From contig CAZAGT010000098.1 in NCBI GenBank assembly GCA_964484515.1, positions 1 through 14,981 on the forward strand: a stretch of 14,981 nucleotides of DNA, given 5' to 3'. The position numbers and the translations under genes are program-made. The notes under the pieces were generated by a model. It was not told the origin of the DNA, made no database searches, and saw only the letters and a list, made by a program, of their open reading frames with translations. Shown piece after piece: positions 12,832 through 14,981 of the stretch (the stretch's first letter is position 1; every line of letters starts with the position of its first letter). Origin of the DNA: CAZAGT01 sp964484515. Lineage in GTDB: Bacteria; Desulfobacterota; DSM-4660; Desulfatiglandales; HGW-15.

Positions 12832-14544
12832 ATGGACAGCCCGCACTCACGCACCCATCAAAGCGAGCTTTCAGAGCGCCTTCAGAAACTCATGTTTCTG
12901 AGGGTGCTCTTCGTTTCACTTCTTCTAGGTGCTTCCGTGTTCGTTCAGGTCAAAGAGACCAGGACCTACTTCGGGGGTATCCAGACATCCCATTATCTCC
13001 TGATCGTTGCCATCTATGCACTGACCCTATTCTACATTATCCTCCTGAAACATTTGAAAAACCTCGAAAGGCTGACCTATTTTCAGCTACTATTGGATAC
13101 CGCATTCGTTACCGCCATCATATACGCAACCGGCGGTATCGATAGCATTTTCTCCTTTCTTTATATCCTCACCATCATCAACGGAAGTATCATTCTTTAC
13201 CGCAAAGGAGGGATGATCATTGCTTCCAGCAGCAGCATCCTCTACGGCCTCCTGCTGGATCTCCACTTCTATGGCGTGATTCATCCTTTTGGAAGCCGCA
13301 TAAGCTACTCGATCGAGCATCAGAGCGCTTACATTCTTTTCATCACGATGGTCAATATTGCCGCCTTCTATCTGGTGGCTTTTCTGAGTAGTTACCCCTC
13401 TGAGCAGGCCCGCAAAAGCCGTGTCGAACTGCAGGCTAAGCAGAGCGATCTTGTTCATCTCGAGGCCCTCAACGAAAGGATTATTCGAAGTATCACCTCA
13501 GGCTTGATCACGCTCAACGATCAACATGGCATTATCCTTTTTAATCCCGCCGCAGAAAGCATCTTTGGAATTTCAAGCCACGCTGCAATCGGTCGTCCTA
13601 TCCTCGACGTCCTCCCCTTCCTCCGAGATTATCTGAACCTTTCGGAAGACAGCAATGATTTAACGGCTGACAAACCTCTCAACATGATCGATCTGCCGTA
13701 CAGCCAGCCAAATGGCGAAACGATGTTCTTGCGGCTCTCCATCTCGCCGCTCAGCCTTAAGGAGGGGCGCCACCGTCATCGTGGCCGAGTGCTGGTTTTT
13801 CAGGATATGACTGAGACGAAAAAGATCGAGGAGGATATGAAGCGGGTGGAGGGCCTGGCCTTAATCGGGGAACTTGCGGCGGGAATAGCGCATGAGATCA
13901 GAAATCCCTTGGCCTCTATCAGTGGTTCGATTCAAATGTTGAAAGAGGGGCTTAAGATGGACGACATGAACATGCGCTTGATGGATATTACCCTAAGGGA
14001 AATAAATCGCTTAAACCACCTGATAAACGATTTTCTCCATTTCGCGCGGCCGAAGCCCCTCGACATGCGCGAATTTGATCTAAACCAACTTATTACAGAA
14101 TCGATAGAAATGTTTGAAAACAGGGCTAATTGGACTGATGGCCTTACTGTAGAAACTGAATTCTGCCAGCCTATCAGCCTCCGCTCGGACCCCGCCCAAT
14201 TAAAGCAAGTCTTGTGGAACCTCTTTCTGAATGCCCGCGATGCCATGCCGAAAGGGGGCGCACTCCGCGTATCCACAGCCTTGGTCGAAGAGGCGGATCA
14301 CCGGGGAGCCGAGAAACTGGTCAAGATCACCGTGCGCGACACCGGCGTGGGCTTCACCGAAAAGGCTCTCCATCACCTTTTCACCCCCTTCTTCACGACC
14401 AAAGAGAATGGTTCCGGTCTTGGTTTGGCTACCGTAAAACGGATCGTGGATCGGCTCAAAGGACAGATTTACGGTCAAAACAATCAGGATGGGGGGGCCG
14501 AGATCGCGATCCTTCTCCGGCCGTCGCTGAGTGCCTCGCTCTGA
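12832..14544 (+). CDS. pilS: Membrane sensor histidine kinase, PilS-like
   Basis: This is a two-component sensor kinase of 570 residues. The N-terminal part has about six membrane helices (roughly 22-40, 54-72, 84-100, 105-123, 126-150, 166-188), as in PilS. A PAS domain follows (about 210-330, with LNDQHGIILFNPAAESIFG). The HisKA domain has phospho-acceptor His354 in GIAHEIRNPLASISGSIQML. The ATPase domain shows the N box (NLFLNARDAM, 463-472), the G1 box DTGVGF (503-508) and the F/G2 boxes LFTPFFTTKENGSGLGL. PilS phosphorylates PilR, a sigma-54 activator of pilin genes; no pilR is found in the remaining 437 bp. The ATG at 12832 lies 7 bp after the pilC stop without a clear Shine-Dalgarno, suggesting coupling; ATG 12892 is a possible later start. 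Confidence 0.88.
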   Translation: MDSPHSRTHQSELSERLQKLMFLRVLFVSLLLGASVFVQVKETRTYFGGIQTSHYLLIVAIYALTLFYIILLKHLKNLERLTYFQLLLDTAFVTAIIYATGGIDSIFSFLYILTIINGSIILYRKGGMIIASSSSILYGLLLDLHFYGVIHPFGSRISYSIEHQSAYILFITMVNIAAFYLVAFLSSYPSEQARKSRVELQAKQSDLVHLEALNERIIRSITSGLITLNDQHGIILFNPAAESIFGISSHAAIGRPILDVLPFLRDYLNLSEDSNDLTADKPLNMIDLPYSQPNGETMFLRLSISPLSLKEGRHRHRGRVLVFQDMTETKKIEEDMKRVEGLALIGELAAGIAHEIRNPLASISGSIQMLKEGLKMDDMNMRLMDITLREINRLNHLINDFLHFARPKPLDMREFDLNQLITESIEMFENRANWTDGLTVETEFCQPISLRSDPAQLKQVLWNLFLNARDAMPKGGALRVSTALVEEADHRGAEKLVKITVRDTGVGFTEKALHHLFTPFFTTKENGSGLGLATVKRIVDRLKGQIYGQNNQDGGAEIAILLRPSLSASL

Positions 14545-14981
14545 GATCGAACTCTCCTAACCGGCCTTGTGCTGCTTCCCGGTGGGTGACCGCAGCAAAT
14601 CCTTTCCATTTCGATCATAAACGATTAACCTATTTATTGGATACCATGACGACTTAACCGAGGCGCCCCTCTGAATCCGTTGACCAGGTGTTGGACGAGG
14701 CCCTGTCCGGGCTTTTTGAGATGTCAGTGCCGCCTCTTGCCGCGGGGCGGCCAGGTTGATCGACGGGGAAAGCTTTATGATAGTGGTACTTGGATTTGGC
14801 ATCTTCAGGTCTTTCAAGGTGAGTTGCCCGGTCATGGGGGTCTCTTTTCAAAAACGAGGAATTGAGTGCGTGGTCTCGGCGTAAGGCGCTACCCGAGGCG
14901 GCCGGAGGGCCCCCGCGGAATGGGCGGGATTGACAGCCTTGGCGCATTCTCCGAGTCTGCTCCGGCCGCCTTGCTTGCAAG
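14545..14981. other. Right edge, no supportable gene; inverted repeat at the end
   Basis: pilR, expected after pilS, is absent. A 92-codon minus-strand frame (14557-14835) runs tail to tail with pilS, but its product is strongly basic, lacks a recognisable domain and has no Shine-Dalgarno. A perfect 12-bp inverted repeat, AGGCGGCCGGAG (14896-14907) and CTCCGGCCGCCT (14960-14971), closes the window. ACCGG (14560-14564) and CCGGT (14579-14583) form a weak stem after pilS without a T tract. Confidence 0.45.

Noticed and set aside
14557..14835. 92-codon minus-strand frame after pilS
   Set aside because: Few acidic residues, no ribosome-binding site, no domain; kept only as a note in the right-edge entry.
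14777..14884. 35-codon plus-strand frame starting MIVVLGFG with a GGGGAA upstream
   Set aside because: Too short and without family support; it overlaps the opposite-strand frame, so neither can be favoured.

Overview
The window looks like a chromosomal segment of an anaerobic, aromatic-degrading bacterium. A Desulfobacterota-like (deltaproteobacterial) host is the best guess. That rests on the split methylmalonyl-CoA mutase, the benzoyl-CoA ring-cleavage genes, the IHF-alpha style and the pilC-pilS pair. It is an inference from protein flavour only; no rRNA or other phylogenetic marker is present.

Left part (1-2835). After a hairpin-rich region with palindromic repeats come coaD (phosphopantetheine adenylyltransferase) and ihfA (integration host factor alpha) on the plus strand. 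rlpA (a lipoprotein with an RlpA double-psi barrel and a SPOR domain) lies on the minus strand and overlaps the end of ihfA by 11 bp, tail to tail. A 747-bp gene-free stretch follows, with four copies of a GCAGC/GCTGC palindrome and then a promoter/operator region.

Centre (2836-10973). Two catabolic gene sets converge. The plus-strand set is SDR - had - oah - dch: the last three are the dehydrogenase, ring-opening hydrolase and dienoyl-CoA hydratase of the anaerobic benzoyl-CoA pathway, which turn cyclohexa-1,5-diene-1-carbonyl-CoA into 3-hydroxypimeloyl-CoA. The SDR is a good candidate for the next step (3-hydroxypimeloyl-CoA to 3-oxopimeloyl-CoA). No benzoyl-CoA reductase is in the window. 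The minus-strand set, read right to left, is a 70-residue biotin carrier protein, a propionyl/methylmalonyl-CoA-type carboxyltransferase, and the large and small (B12-binding) subunits of methylmalonyl-CoA mutase. Together they interconvert propionyl-CoA, methylmalonyl-CoA and succinyl-CoA. Biotin carboxylase, epimerase and the mutase chaperone are absent here. Each set has a striking inverted repeat just upstream of its first gene, which suggests dedicated repressors.

Right part (10974-14981). A 642-bp gene-free stretch carries a third copy of the repeat seen near coaD. It is followed by pilC (type IV pilus inner-membrane platform) and pilS (membrane sensor histidine kinase) on the plus strand. 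The usual partner pilR does not follow; the last 437 bases hold no gene I can support, only a 12-bp inverted repeat at the edge. The catabolic genes are thus bracketed by housekeeping/envelope genes and palindromic repeats, as expected of an accessory insertion.
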